37,558 bases of DNA from a virus, in the IMG/VR virus record IMGVR_UViG_3300035670_000648, positions 1 to 37,558 of that record, one strand, 5' to 3'. This document shows positions 1 to 7,338 of this stretch, piece by piece; the first letter of the stretch is position 1; every line of letters begins with the position of its first letter. A model generated the notes under the pieces. It searched no databases, was not told the DNA's origin, and saw only the letters and a program-made list of their open reading frames with translations. A program made the position numbers and the translations under genes.

Positions 1-343
1 CAGTATCAGCCCAAGATTGTGAAGTTGAAGTTGTTTCGGTTGAATAGGTACCACTGACTACTTGCAAAACTTTTCCACCAGCAGCAGGCGCAGCCCACTT
101 CAACCCTGTCGTTTCTGCCGAGTCAACCTGTAAGACATAACCAGCAGTAGAGGCAACGGCTAGACGGTTATAGGTATCGTTACCTGTACCAACAACTAAG
201 TCGCCCTTGGCTGCTATGGTTGTAGCCATATCATTAGTAATGGTTACAGTACCCGATGTACCCCCACCTGTAATACCTGTGCCTGCGGTAATCCCATTTA
301 TATCTGCAGCAAAATTATCTGCAAGCGTTCTTGCTTTTGTCAT
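1..343 (-). CDS. Tail-fibre-type protein, N-terminal part (runs off the left end)
   Basis: The reading frame starts with ATG at 343 and stays open to the edge, giving 114 residues of the N-terminal part only. The start overlaps the stop of the upstream fibre gene (TAATG), so the two are translationally coupled. It begins MTKARTLADN and is rich in Gly, Thr and Ala. Residues 44-83 (AAKGDL...TTGLKW) repeat a module found near the C-terminus of the preceding fibre protein. Such modules are common in phage tail fibres and receptor-binding proteins. The C-terminal receptor-binding part is missing, so specificity cannot be guessed. Confidence 0.7.
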   Translation of the reverse strand, partial: MTKARTLADNFAADINGITAGTGITGGGTSGTVTITNDMATTIAAKGDLVVGTGNDTYNRLAVASTAGYVLQVDSAETTGLKWAAPAAGGKVLQVVSGTYSTETTSTSQSWADT

Positions 344-2430
344 TAGTATGCTCCCATTATATTCATTACTAAGTTATCTTGAACTGAAGCAGTTGTTGCA
401 TAAGAAGATAAATCTACCTGTGCCCAAGCAAGTCCTGTAGCAGTTGTTGAGTCAGCCTTGAGGAAATATCCATTTGTACCTACGCTAAGTTTACCAGGAG
501 TATCGGAAGCAGTAGCAACGATTAAATCTCCTTTTGCATCTAGGATGCTATTAGGAATCGTTGTAGCCACATCAAATGCCGTAAAGGTAATAATCTCAAT
601 GACATCAGAGGCAGCAAGTGCAGGGCTAAAGCCTGTGATGCTTGTGCCATTGGTTGCTGTATAGTCTTGACTGCGAACCATAAGTACACCGTTTAGGTAT
701 ACTTGCTCCTTGCCAGCAAGATAAGAAAGAGTTACGCCATTATCATCTGGACCCGAAACACTAGTCTCTCCGCCAGATAAAGTATAGCGATAACGGAACA
801 ACTGAGCAGTTGAGGAAATACCACCCCAAGCACTACCGCTCCAGACATACATCTGGTTGTCAACTGTGTTCCAATATAAAGCACCAGTTAGAAGTGGATT
901 GCCATCATTATCTACAGTTGGTGGAGACGACTTAGCGCCTAGGTATCTATCATCAAATTCATCATAAGAAGTAGCAGCGCTAGAAGCAGATGTTGCTGCT
1001 GAGTTAGCAGATGTGAGAGCAGATGACGCTGATGTGCTTGCGCTATTAGCGCTAGTTAATGCAGACGAAGCAGAGGTGCTTGCGCTAGATGCTGAAGTTG
1101 CTGCATTAGTTTCAGATGTAGCAGCACTAGATGCTGAAGTAGAAGCACTGTTAGCCGAAGTTAAAGCACTTGAGGCTGATGTGCTAGCAGATGATGCACT
1201 TGTTGCTGCAGAAGTAGCAGAAGTAGCAGCAGATGCAGCAGATGTCGCTGCAGCAGCAGCGTCTCCTACAATACTTGCTGCAGAAGCAGCGGCACTAGAA
1301 GCCGAAGTAGCAGCAGCAGTAGCAGAAGCAGCAGCGCTTGTAGCACTAGTTGCTGCAGCAGTTGCTGAAGTGGCTGCTGAGTTAGCGCTGGTTAAGGCTG
1401 ACGATGCCGAAGTGCTAGCCGATGAGGCTGAAGTAGCAGCCGATGAAGCAGAAGTTTGTACCGCACTTACTGAAGCAGCAGCCGAGGTAGCAGATGTTGC
1501 CGCTGCTGTCGCAGAAGCCGCTGCAGAGGTTGCAGAGGTGGCTGCAGATGTGGCTGAGGTAGATGCACTGTTGGCGCTAGTTAGGGCGCTAGAAGCGCTT
1601 GTAGAGGCGCTAGAGGCACTTGTAGCAGCACTGGCAGCACTTGTGGCTGCGGAGGCTGCGCTAGTGGCTGCAGCGGTTGCAGAGCCTAGGATTGAGTCTA
1701 CATAATCTTTAGGGGTAGCAGAGGATGAAATCATACCTGCGCTAGATAGACCAGTAATTACTGGAGAGCCTGAGATAGTCGGGCTAGTTAAAGTCTTATT
1801 AGTCAGGGTCTGAGTAGCATCAAGAATTACCACCGTACCAGAAGTATTCGGTAGGGTGATTGTGTTGTCTTGAGTTGGGTCAACTACAGTCAGGGTAGTC
1901 TCGTGAGCATCAGCCGTAGCGCCTTCAAAGACAATGCTTGCTTCAGCAGATGGTGTACCCGTAAGGGTAGGGTTAGAGATTGTTGGGCTGGTAAGAGTCT
2001 TGTTGGTTAGAGTCTGAGTCTTAAGTGTACCGACTACGACACCTTCACCTGCGCCAATGCCGTGCATTGTGTGAGCAACACCAGCACCATCATTATAAGA
2101 AGCATCAGCCTCTGCGTGTAGGTTGGCATCACGGTAATCTCTACCGATAGCCATATGTCTGACTACTGCACCAGCAGAATGGTCTTGCGCCGAAGAACCA
2201 TCTATTGCTCTTGTAATTGTAAATGTATTAGTGGATACCGCCGTAGCATCTACGATTTCTTCTAGCGCTGTATCTACGTCAATGACTAATGTGAATGTTC
2301 TGCCTGATGGGATAGTCACACCACCAAGTAGCGCTGTGCCAGAAACCACCGTCATAGACGTGGCTCCAGATGTAATAGCACCTGTCAGCGTAGTTTGCTG
2401 AGAGCGAGATGAGTATTGCCGTGTTGTCAT
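343..2430 (-). CDS. Tail fibre protein with Ala/Ser/Thr heptad repeats
   Basis: A 695-residue structural protein, probably a trimeric tail fibre that contacts the host. The N-terminal 135 residues look like a virion-attachment domain (ALEEIVDATAVST, TRAIDGSSA). Two copies of TQTLTNKTLTSPTIS follow (residues 138-152 and 206-220). Residues 255-485 are 33 heptads of type xTSxxSA. The C-terminal 200 residues contain a TGALYWNTVDNQMYVWSG segment and the DAKGDL...ATGLAW module (631-669). Ala/Ser/Thr-rich repeats of this kind occur in lambda side-tail-fibre-like proteins. It follows the adaptor-like gene by 8 bases in the late operon. The general role is fairly sure; the receptor is unknown. Confidence 0.8.
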   Translation of the reverse strand: MTTRQYSSRSQQTTLTGAITSGATSMTVVSGTALLGGVTIPSGRTFTLVIDVDTALEEIVDATAVSTNTFTITRAIDGSSAQDHSAGAVVRHMAIGRDYRDANLHAEADASYNDGAGVAHTMHGIGAGEGVVVGTLKTQTLTNKTLTSPTISNPTLTGTPSAEASIVFEGATADAHETTLTVVDPTQDNTITLPNTSGTVVILDATQTLTNKTLTSPTISGSPVITGLSSAGMISSSATPKDYVDSILGSATAAATSAASAATSAASAATSASSASTSASSALTSANSASTSATSAATSATSAAASATAAATSATSAAASVSAVQTSASSAATSASSASTSASSALTSANSAATSATAAATSATSAAASATAAATSASSAAASAASIVGDAAAAATSAASAATSATSAATSASSASTSASSALTSANSASTSASSAATSETNAATSASSASTSASSALTSANSASTSASSALTSANSAATSASSAATSYDEFDDRYLGAKSSPPTVDNDGNPLLTGALYWNTVDNQMYVWSGSAWGGISSTAQLFRYRYTLSGGETSVSGPDDNGVTLSYLAGKEQVYLNGVLMVRSQDYTATNGTSITGFSPALAASDVIEIITFTAFDVATTIPNSILDAKGDLIVATASDTPGKLSVGTNGYFLKADSTTATGLAWAQVDLSSYATTASVQDNLVMNIMGAY
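976..1668 (-). repeat. 33 degenerate 21-bp repeats encoding heptads
   Basis: The reverse strand encodes 33 consecutive heptads of the form xTSxxSA in the fibre gene. Variants include ATSASSA, STSASSA and LTSANSA, and the pair STSASSA-LTSANSA recurs, so there is a higher-order 42-bp unit. The array is coding and in frame throughout, with one interruption (heptads 19-20, AASAASI VGDAAAA). The phasing suggests a coiled or beta-helical fibre shaft. Confidence 0.85.
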
Positions 2431-2438
2431 TTAGGTTC

Positions 2439-3362
2439 CTATCGGGCGCTGTAGTGAACTCGTGGGGGATACTGGTTCTGTTGCTTGCTACGCTCCTCAT
2501 TAAGTCGTTGCGTATACAAAGCAAATAGTTGCCGTACTGCTGTATTGCTTGCGCCAAATGGACGCTTTGCATCAATCTCATCAGCCTGTGGGCTGTACTG
2601 AGCAGCACGGGCTGGGTCTAGGTATTGTAGTAATCTATATGCAGCACCAAGAATTACTACATCTTTTACAGATTCTGGTAGTCCAGTCTGTGTAGCAAAG
2701 TCTTGATTAGTTGCTGTAAAAACTGATGGGCTAGTTGCATACATAACCTTTACAGTTCTGCCAGCAATAATTACATCCCCAATAGTTATAGTTTGGCTGT
2801 TAGTACCCCAGGTAGTTACGTCAGCAAATGGGTCAAAGTCCCAACGCTTAACGCGTATCCACTCTTTAGTAGGTCCAATGTCCTGCCAGGATACTGACAA
2901 GATATTCTCTATGCCTAAATTTTCAAATTCATAAGTTGTGACTGCAGCATTGTAAGTAAAAGTTGTCTGCTTAGTTGCGTAGATAGCACTACCAACTGCG
3001 TGGATAGTGTCGTTAATAGCCTTCTCAATACTGTATTTAGGAAAGATTGGGCTAACAGTTACCTTTGCTGCTTCGGCGTGAGTAGCAGCAGTGGTACCTA
3101 AATAACCTCTGCCATACGGAGCAACAGTGGCTGTGTTAGCCACACGGTCTACGCTATCTACCCACATCAATTCACTATCAATTTCAATAATACCTTTGCC
3201 AAGGTCTTGAGTAGAAGCAAGACTTAATACTAAAGGTGAAGTAACTGGAGAAGTTGTAGTAGTAACAGCAGCAGTTAAATATGTAGAACGGTCTTGTTGA
3301 TAGGTATAGCCAGACAAGTTTATCTGGACTTCATCCATCATCTGAGCCAGGGTATATGTCAT
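2439..3362 (-). CDS. Putative head-tail adaptor / neck structural protein
   Basis: A 307-residue protein whose start overlaps the previous gene by four bases (3359-3362). No motif is decisive. The segment LPESVKDVVILGAAYRLLQY followed by a basic, Gln-rich C-terminus resembles the helical part of phage adaptor and neck proteins. The N-terminal half is Thr/Ser-rich and beta-like, with a GIIEIDSELMWVD segment also seen in phage structural proteins. Its place just before the tail fibres in a short-tailed phage fits a neck or tail-tube role. The call is inferred from size, position and weak similarity; the gene itself is certain. Confidence 0.5.
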   Translation of the reverse strand: MTYTLAQMMDEVQINLSGYTYQQDRSTYLTAAVTTTTSPVTSPLVLSLASTQDLGKGIIEIDSELMWVDSVDRVANTATVAPYGRGYLGTTAATHAEAAKVTVSPIFPKYSIEKAINDTIHAVGSAIYATKQTTFTYNAAVTTYEFENLGIENILSVSWQDIGPTKEWIRVKRWDFDPFADVTTWGTNSQTITIGDVIIAGRTVKVMYATSPSVFTATNQDFATQTGLPESVKDVVILGAAYRLLQYLDPARAAQYSPQADEIDAKRPFGASNTAVRQLFALYTQRLNEERSKQQNQYPPRVHYSAR

Positions 3363-3634
3363 AGGTTAATGCTCCTTAAAGCATCAGTTGGAGATAAATC
3401 AGTTGTTCCTGCTAATTCGTTGCAGATACCGCCTAACGCTTTGTAAGCCGAAGGTTGACGATTAGTGTCTGCTTTCTTATTAAGCGCAGCAATCAGCGCT
3501 AATCCTGTTGTCCCTGCATAAGCATTGGCAGCAGCAGTTGGAGCCTTGTAATTAGAAATTGCTGGATATGTCCCACCATTAGCCAAGCGATTTAGTTCGC
3601 TAGCAAAAGAACTACCTGCTGTGCCTGTTGCCAT
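3359..3634 (-). CDS. Small hypothetical virion-operon protein
   Basis: A 91-residue Ala-rich protein (MATGTAGSSFASELNRLANG) between the basic-protein cassette and the adaptor-like gene. Its ATG overlaps the upstream stop (TAATG) and its stop overlaps the next start (ATGA), so it is embedded in the coupled late operon. It has no Cys cluster, no membrane segment and no recognised domain. It is moderately hydrophilic with predicted short helices. I do not know its function; a minor capsid or tail-assembly role is only suggested by location. Confidence 0.6.
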   Translation of the reverse strand: MATGTAGSSFASELNRLANGGTYPAISNYKAPTAAANAYAGTTGLALIAALNKKADTNRQPSAYKALGGICNELAGTTDLSPTDALRSINL

Positions 3635-3807
3635 TACTTACCTTTCTTCTTACGTAATACTGCAGCGTTATCTACTAGATTCGGATACGGTCTGCCCGCA
3701 GCCTTTGCACGTGCTCGTGCAGCAGCCTTCTGTGCAGAAGTCAGTTTTGTAGATGTACGCTTTGGATTCTTCTTGTCCCAAAATGCTTTGCCCTTCTTCT
3801 TCACCAT
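3634..3807 (-). CDS. Tiny Lys/Arg-rich protein (57 aa)
   Basis: Translation from ATG at 3807 gives 57 residues, MVKKKGKAFWDKKNPKRTST to a C-terminal RKKKGK. About a third of the residues are Lys or Arg and only two are acidic. It fits exactly between its neighbours: it overlaps the end of the upstream gene (3801-3807), and its stop shares a base with the next ATG. This is one of a run of tiny basic proteins. Binding to packaged DNA or to RNA is plausible from composition alone; no known domain is recognised. Confidence 0.6.
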   Translation of the reverse strand: MVKKKGKAFWDKKNPKRTSTKLTSAQKAAARARAKAAGRPYPNLVDNAAVLRKKKGK

Positions 3808-4100
3808 TTCACCTTGTCAGCCCAATAAGCAGCAGACATCTTTCCTTTGGCAATGTTTTTACTATGGCGTGCCTTAAAAGATGCACGCTTCTTCTTCATT
3901 CTGTCAGACTCTCCAGCCTTCGGCTTGCCTGCAGTCTTAGCACCCTGTTCGCCAAAGCGAATAGTCTTAACCTGGTCGCCTGATTTAGCGACTACAATGT
4001 GGCTTTTAGTAGGATGATTAGGTGTTCTTTTAGGTTTATTAAAACCTGATACACCAGCCCTCTTAAGCCTTGGGTCCGCTTTGCTTGCCATATTCCCCAT
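3801..4100 (-). CDS. Small basic phage protein (DUF5872-like)
   Basis: A 99-residue basic protein with the segments SGFNKPKRTPNHPTKSHIVV, TIRFGEQGAK and a C-terminal KARHSKNIAKGKMSAAYW. I recall this arrangement from a family of unknown function widespread in environmental phages (I believe DUF5872), but could not check. ATGs at 4100 and 4091 are both possible starts; AGGAAAG precedes the first. It overlaps the upstream 49-residue ORF by 38 bases. Function unknown. The conserved C-terminus and repeated presence in virion operons suggest a structural or DNA-associated role. Confidence 0.7.
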   Translation of the reverse strand: MGNMASKADPRLKRAGVSGFNKPKRTPNHPTKSHIVVAKSGDQVKTIRFGEQGAKTAGKPKAGESDRMKKKRASFKARHSKNIAKGKMSAAYWADKVKW

Positions 4101-4212
4101 ACTTTCCTAGTACTGCTCTTACTGTTCCGTTTTTATTTAACCGCACCACTAGACCGTTCTTAATCTGAACAGAGTTAAATCCGCGGTGCGGTTTGAATTT
4201 ACCTGATGACAT
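4063..4212 (-). CDS. Tiny basic protein (49 aa)
   Basis: From ATG at 4212 the minus strand reads 49 residues, MSSGKFKPHRGFNSVQIKNG and onward to a stop at 4063. The start overlaps the upstream stop (TAATG). It contains KNGLVVRLNKNGTVRAVLG, a beta-hairpin-like segment with alternating polar residues. It overlaps the following gene by 38 bases. No family is recognised. The exact fit into the coupled cassette supports it as a real gene. Confidence 0.5.
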   Translation of the reverse strand: MSSGKFKPHRGFNSVQIKNGLVVRLNKNGTVRAVLGKYGEYGKQSGPKA

Positions 4213-4421
4213 TACGGATTCCGATGGGTGTATGTTCCGCCTTTGGTTTGAGCAGGAAATCCTGACTCAACAGACTTTACACCGCTTCTAACCCATTGAT
4301 AAATTTTATCTACACTAGACTGGTCATCAAACGATTTACGTCCACGTAGTTTAGCACTGGTTTCTTTTTCTTTGCGGCGCTTTGCGCTACCTGCACTTTC
4401 GGAACGAATTATATTAGCCAT
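4212..4421 (-). CDS. Small hypothetical basic protein (69 aa)
   Basis: A 69-residue protein, MANIIRSESAGSAKRRKEKE at the N-terminus, rich in Lys, Arg and Ser, then a helical middle (SSVDKIYQWVRSGVKSVESG) and a polar tail. Both ends share a base with the neighbouring genes (TAATG junctions). No recognised domain. It belongs to the same cassette of tiny basic proteins. Function unknown. Confidence 0.55.
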   Translation of the reverse strand: MANIIRSESAGSAKRRKEKETSAKLRGRKSFDDQSSVDKIYQWVRSGVKSVESGFPAQTKGGTYTHRNP

Positions 4422-4606
4422 TATTTCTTACCTTTTTTCATAGCACCCTTAACTTTTTTAAGATTTGGGTTCTTCTTTTTGGCTGCTGCTGAGGCTTTCC
4501 GAGCACCAGCCGCAAGGATTGCTCCTGCACGTTCCTTGGAGATACCCTGCTTTTTGGCAATTTGTGATTGGGCTGCTTTGAAGCCCATTCCTTTTTTTGC
4601 CTTCAT
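4421..4606 (-). CDS. Tiny Lys/Ala-rich protein (61 aa)
   Basis: A 61-residue protein with MKAKKGMGFKAAQSQIAKKQ, then GISKERAGAILAAGARKASA and a Lys-rich tail ending MKKGKK. The middle looks like a short helix-turn-helix-like unit (IAKKQGISKERAGAILA), although the length is too small for a full repressor. Similar tiny proteins recur in environmental phage genomes (from memory). It is coupled on both sides by one-base overlaps. A nucleic-acid-binding role is plausible from charge but unproven. Confidence 0.6.
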   Translation of the reverse strand: MKAKKGMGFKAAQSQIAKKQGISKERAGAILAAGARKASAAAKKKNPNLKKVKGAMKKGKK

Positions 4607-4809
4607 TAGTTGGTTCCTCCTAGTGGATAAGCACCAGTTTTATTAGCAATACGCTCTTTAATTTTTCTAATGTTGGCTGGAGTAACCTTGCCTTGCTGAA
4701 TCATTTTTTCAAACATTGCTTCAGCCTTGGCTAACTTAGCATTATCAGCAGCATCAATTTCTTTCTTACGCTGCTCTGCAGTTTTACCTGGACTAATTCT
4801 ACCTGGCAT
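4606..4809 (-). CDS. Small hypothetical helical protein (67 aa)
   Basis: A 67-residue, highly charged and probably helical protein (MPGRISPGKTAEQRKKEIDA, then AEAMFEKMIQQGKVTPANIR). Less basic than its neighbours because it also carries many acidic residues. The start lies just after the end of the Lys-rich 49-residue gene, and its stop overlaps the next ATG. No recognised family. Confidence 0.55.
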   Translation of the reverse strand: MPGRISPGKTAEQRKKEIDAADNAKLAKAEAMFEKMIQQGKVTPANIRKIKERIANKTGAYPLGGTN

Positions 4810-4811
4810 AA

Positions 4812-4961
4812 CTACTTCTTCTTCTTTTTAGCAGCCATCTTCTTCTTTGCTGCCTTCATCATCATTGCTTTTTCTTCCATCTTCTCAGCCTTGGCATACA
4901 TCTTTGCTGCTTTCTTACCCTTGGCTGTGTATGGGAATTTCTTGCTGCCTACCTTTGGCAT
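4812..4961 (-). CDS. Tiny poly-Lys protein (49 aa)
   Basis: From ATG at 4961 the minus strand reads 49 residues starting MPKVGSKKFPYTAKGKKAAK and ending in AAKKKKK. Nineteen residues are Lys. The MPKVGxKxFPYTxKG start is one I recall from many environmental phage genomes, where it is annotated as hypothetical. The gene sits two bases after the end of the upstream gene. Composition suggests binding to DNA or another polyanion. Confidence 0.6.
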   Translation of the reverse strand: MPKVGSKKFPYTAKGKKAAKMYAKAEKMEEKAMMMKAAKKKMAAKKKKK

Positions 4962-4963
4962 AG

Positions 4964-5275
4964 TTATACTCCTAGTTCTTTCATTATTGCTGCTGATTTA
5001 CTGTTGATTGCTTTGGCTGGTGGCATTTTGTTGCCGTCATAGGGTCTACCCATAACTTCACTAGCCTTAACTGCCTCTTGAATCTTTGCCATAGAAGTTC
5101 CATTTGGCTGGATACCCTGTGCTCTCGCTGCTTTATAGGCATCCAATTCTTTATTAAATGCTTTAGTAGGCATACTGCGCCGACTATCGGCATCACCTGC
5201 GTTCATCTGAACGCTTAGTCCCTTACATCCAAAACAATCTTCTACATATTCAGGATGATATTCCCAGTGCTTCAT
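4964..5275 (-). CDS. Hypothetical protein with N-terminal CxxC
   Basis: A 103-residue protein beginning MKHWEYHPEYVEDCFGCKGL; the HPEYVEDCFGC segment carries one CxxC pair that could bind metal as a dimer or with the nearby His. The rest is helical and polar (AYKAARAQGIQPNGTSMAKI). It overlaps the upstream gene by four bases (ATGA). I recall similar proteins beside the capsid gene in actinophage-like genomes, without known function. It could be a minor virion component. Confidence 0.6.
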   Translation of the reverse strand: MKHWEYHPEYVEDCFGCKGLSVQMNAGDADSRRSMPTKAFNKELDAYKAARAQGIQPNGTSMAKIQEAVKASEVMGRPYDGNKMPPAKAINSKSAAIMKELGV

Positions 5276-5544
5276 AGTGCAGTAAAATTACTTTCTGTTA
5301 CTCCAACACCGCCTGCAATGAGCCTAGCCTTTGTAGCATCATCAACTACGTGGTTGTAACCACCTTGATAAATCTCAGGATAGGTTGCATATTGTTCATC
5401 TTGTAGATAACGAACCTGTGCATAGTCGCCATCTAGTTCTCTGACTATGGTTATGCCACGGTCAATCTTGTAGAAGTGAAATAGCCGAGCCTGTCCAGCA
5501 GGTCCTTCTTCTACAGTTGGTGTTTTAAACAACCATTGAGTCAT
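5272..5544 (-). CDS. Small hypothetical protein next to the capsid gene
   Basis: A 90-residue protein (MTQWLFKTPTVEEGPAGQAR) with an aromatic, beta-rich N-terminal half (LFHFYKIDRGITIVRELDGD) and a helical C-terminal half ending GVTESNFTAL. It is the first gene after the major capsid gene, separated by 70 bases that contain a hairpin. The TPTVEEGPAG start and VTESNF end are familiar from phage capsid neighbourhoods. Function unknown; a head-completion or decoration role is possible from location only. Confidence 0.6.
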   Translation of the reverse strand: MTQWLFKTPTVEEGPAGQARLFHFYKIDRGITIVRELDGDYAQVRYLQDEQYATYPEIYQGGYNHVVDDATKARLIAGGVGVTESNFTAL

Positions 5545-5571
5545 TAAGTCCTCCTAGTGAACTCACCCCGA

Positions 5572-5600
5572 AGGGCAGACTTTTCAAATATGCCTGCCCT
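5572..5600 (-). terminator. Hairpin after the capsid gene
   Basis: AGGGCAG (5572-5578) pairs with CTGCCCT (5594-5600) across a 15-base loop, 15 bases downstream of the capsid stop on the minus strand. A competing CCC-TTCG-GGG hairpin overlaps its 3' arm. There is no clean T-tract, so partial termination or mRNA processing that sets capsid level is as likely as full termination. Confidence 0.45.
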
Positions 5601-5614
5601 GCAGAGTCAATCAA

Positions 5615-6817
5615 CTACTTAGCAGCGATTGATGAACCAGTTTCAATACGGTACAACGCTTCCTCACGATAGCGAGCAAAGCCGAGTACGCCGTACCAGC
5701 CCATTGGGCGGAAGCGCATCAACTTGTCGGTTACGTTACCGATAACGATGTGTGGTTCCTCAGCAACAGCCTCAGCAAGTGCTTGCTGTCCGCAGAGGAG
5801 AGTATCAAATACACGGGTAACTGGGGTAACTGTGATGGTTGCTGTAGTAGCAACTGCAGCAGAGTTAGCAACAGTCATTGTAAGGGTTGTGGTGCTTCCA
5901 GATGTGCTGATAGAAGCAATCTTTGCATCAGTTCCGATACCAGTACCAGAAATCTTATCGCCAACTTCTGCACGGGTTGCAATTACAGATGTTGAAGCAA
6001 CACCAATTGTGAAGCCACCAGATGTACCAGCAACTGTTGGAACAGTTGTAGCAAGTGCAGTCTGGTCAGCGCCATCCTTAGCGTTTGGAATACGTGAAGA
6101 CTCTACGAAGAACGCGCCTTCATAGTCTCCGATTTCTCCAGCCCAAACCTTGTCAACATTGCCAGGGGTTTGGATGTGGGTGAAGTTCCAGCCCATATTG
6201 CCAGTCTCTGCACGAAGGTCGTGTGAAACTTCTGGGTGGATACCGCACCAGTAGTAAGAACCACGGCGAGCCTTTGCCTTGTTAGCACGCAACTTAGCAA
6301 CAGCCTTGCGGATGTCTGCTGAGTCAATCGTGTCAGAAGCAGTGATGGTTGCTGTGGATGTACGGCTACCGCCGTAAAGAACATTTGTTCCGCCAATTAG
6401 GGTTGTTCCAACAACTGCGTCAATAGAATCAGCAAGGTTGTATGCAACGATATTTGCAATTGCTGGGTCTACGTCTGCAAGTGAGAACAACTCAAGAGCA
6501 CGGGTTACGAGTACTGCGTTACCGTACTCATTGAGAGTAATGGTAACTGAAGTAGGTGTAGACAATGCTACTGCATCTGGGTCAACTGTCTCAGATAAAG
6601 TAGATGTCTTTTGGTCAAGGTCAACATAGCGTTGTAGAACAACGGTTGAGCCAGGGAAAGCCTGACGAGCAGGGCGCTTGTCTGCGACAGAACGAAGTAG
6701 TGGTTCTGAACGGAGAGCAAACTCTAGAAGACGGTCATACGCCTTCTGGACTAGACCTGCTGCACCAGCGGTACCTCCAAGTGAGGAAGAACCTGTTGAT
6801 GTATAAGCATTGGACAT
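5615..6817 (-). CDS. Major capsid protein, N4-gp56-like family
   Basis: A 400-residue protein that builds the head shell. Residues 25-135 (AYDRLLEFALRSEPLLRSVA, SVTITLNEYGNAVLVTR, LFSLADVDPAIANIVAYNLA) match what I know of the N4-gp56-type capsid family, and residues 335-395 (FDTLLCGQQALAEAVAEEPH, GWYGVLGFARYREEAL) match its C-terminus. Between them, residues about 247-333 are a Gly/Thr/Ser-rich, Ig-like insertion. A strong GGAGG lies 12 bases before the ATG. The scaffold-like gene is directly upstream and a hairpin follows. Confident on role; the insertion is unusual. Confidence 0.9.
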   Translation of the reverse strand: MSNAYTSTGSSSLGGTAGAAGLVQKAYDRLLEFALRSEPLLRSVADKRPARQAFPGSTVVLQRYVDLDQKTSTLSETVDPDAVALSTPTSVTITLNEYGNAVLVTRALELFSLADVDPAIANIVAYNLADSIDAVVGTTLIGGTNVLYGGSRTSTATITASDTIDSADIRKAVAKLRANKAKARRGSYYWCGIHPEVSHDLRAETGNMGWNFTHIQTPGNVDKVWAGEIGDYEGAFFVESSRIPNAKDGADQTALATTVPTVAGTSGGFTIGVASTSVIATRAEVGDKISGTGIGTDAKIASISTSGSTTTLTMTVANSAAVATTATITVTPVTRVFDTLLCGQQALAEAVAEEPHIVIGNVTDKLMRFRPMGWYGVLGFARYREEALYRIETGSSIAAK

Positions 6818-6850
6818 TAGTTTGCGTCACCTCCAAGTGACTATGAACGA

Positions 6851-7324
6851 TTAGGAATTGCGTAGTAGATTTATTAAATCTTCCATTGACTCCGCATTAT
6901 TTAAACGGGCTTCAATGTCTACGACTTTATCTGGAGCAATTCCGCCTTGAGTAAGAATGTCTTGCTGACGTAATGTCGCAAGATTCTGCTGTTCTTCTAC
7001 CTTTTCAGCCTGTGGGTTATAGCCGATTAAATCTCCGTTATCACGGAGCCAAGAGTCAATAGACTCCTCAGTGGCTTCCTCAACATCTTTCAAGATAAGG
7101 CGAGCAGCCTTAGCGTTTACTCCCTTTTTTGCTAGGACTTCGGCGACAGTAACTTCTCTTTCCTTCTTGCGATATCCATCAAGTTGTTCAGATAGTTCTT
7201 TAATACGCTTCTCATCAGCACGCTTGGCTTTTCTTAGTTTCTTAACTAAGTCATCACCACTCAACTGATGGTCAGGTACTTCTACGTTGTCGTCTTCTTC
7301 GTCATCCCAGTAGTTGTTGCTCAT
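6851..7324 (-). CDS. Scaffolding-like protein
   Basis: From ATG at 7324 this is 157 residues. I prefer this start to the upstream GTG at 7333 because GGTGG lies five bases before it and overlaps the GTG. The N-terminus is very acidic (MSNNYWDDEEDDNVEVPDHQ), followed by a charged coiled coil (LRKAKRADEKRIKELSEQLD) and a helical C-terminus. Size, acidity, coiled coil and position directly before the capsid gene are typical of phage scaffolds, which guide head assembly and then leave. No catalytic residues of a protease are visible. Confidence 0.7.
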   Translation of the reverse strand: MSNNYWDDEEDDNVEVPDHQLSGDDLVKKLRKAKRADEKRIKELSEQLDGYRKKEREVTVAEVLAKKGVNAKAARLILKDVEEATEESIDSWLRDNGDLIGYNPQAEKVEEQQNLATLRQQDILTQGGIAPDKVVDIEARLNNAESMEDLINLLRNS

Positions 7325-7338
7325 AGCAACCACCCTTT

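Noticed and set aside
976-1668. CRISPR-like array
   Set aside because: The 21-bp units are degenerate, contiguous and encode heptads in one frame; there are no unique spacers.
1013-1705. Long plus-strand ORF rich in Ala, Val, Glu and Asp opposite the fibre repeats
   Set aside because: It is the antisense of the 21-bp repeat array; the repeats keep any frame open. No ribosome-binding site and no domain.
2279-2608. Minus-strand 109-residue ORF overlapping the fibre and adaptor genes
   Set aside because: It is a shadow in another frame across the junction of two well-supported genes and lacks a ribosome-binding site.
5724-6125. Plus-strand ORF of 133 residues inside the capsid gene
   Set aside because: Antisense of a repetitive Thr/Val-rich segment of the capsid gene, which is clearly coding on the minus strand.
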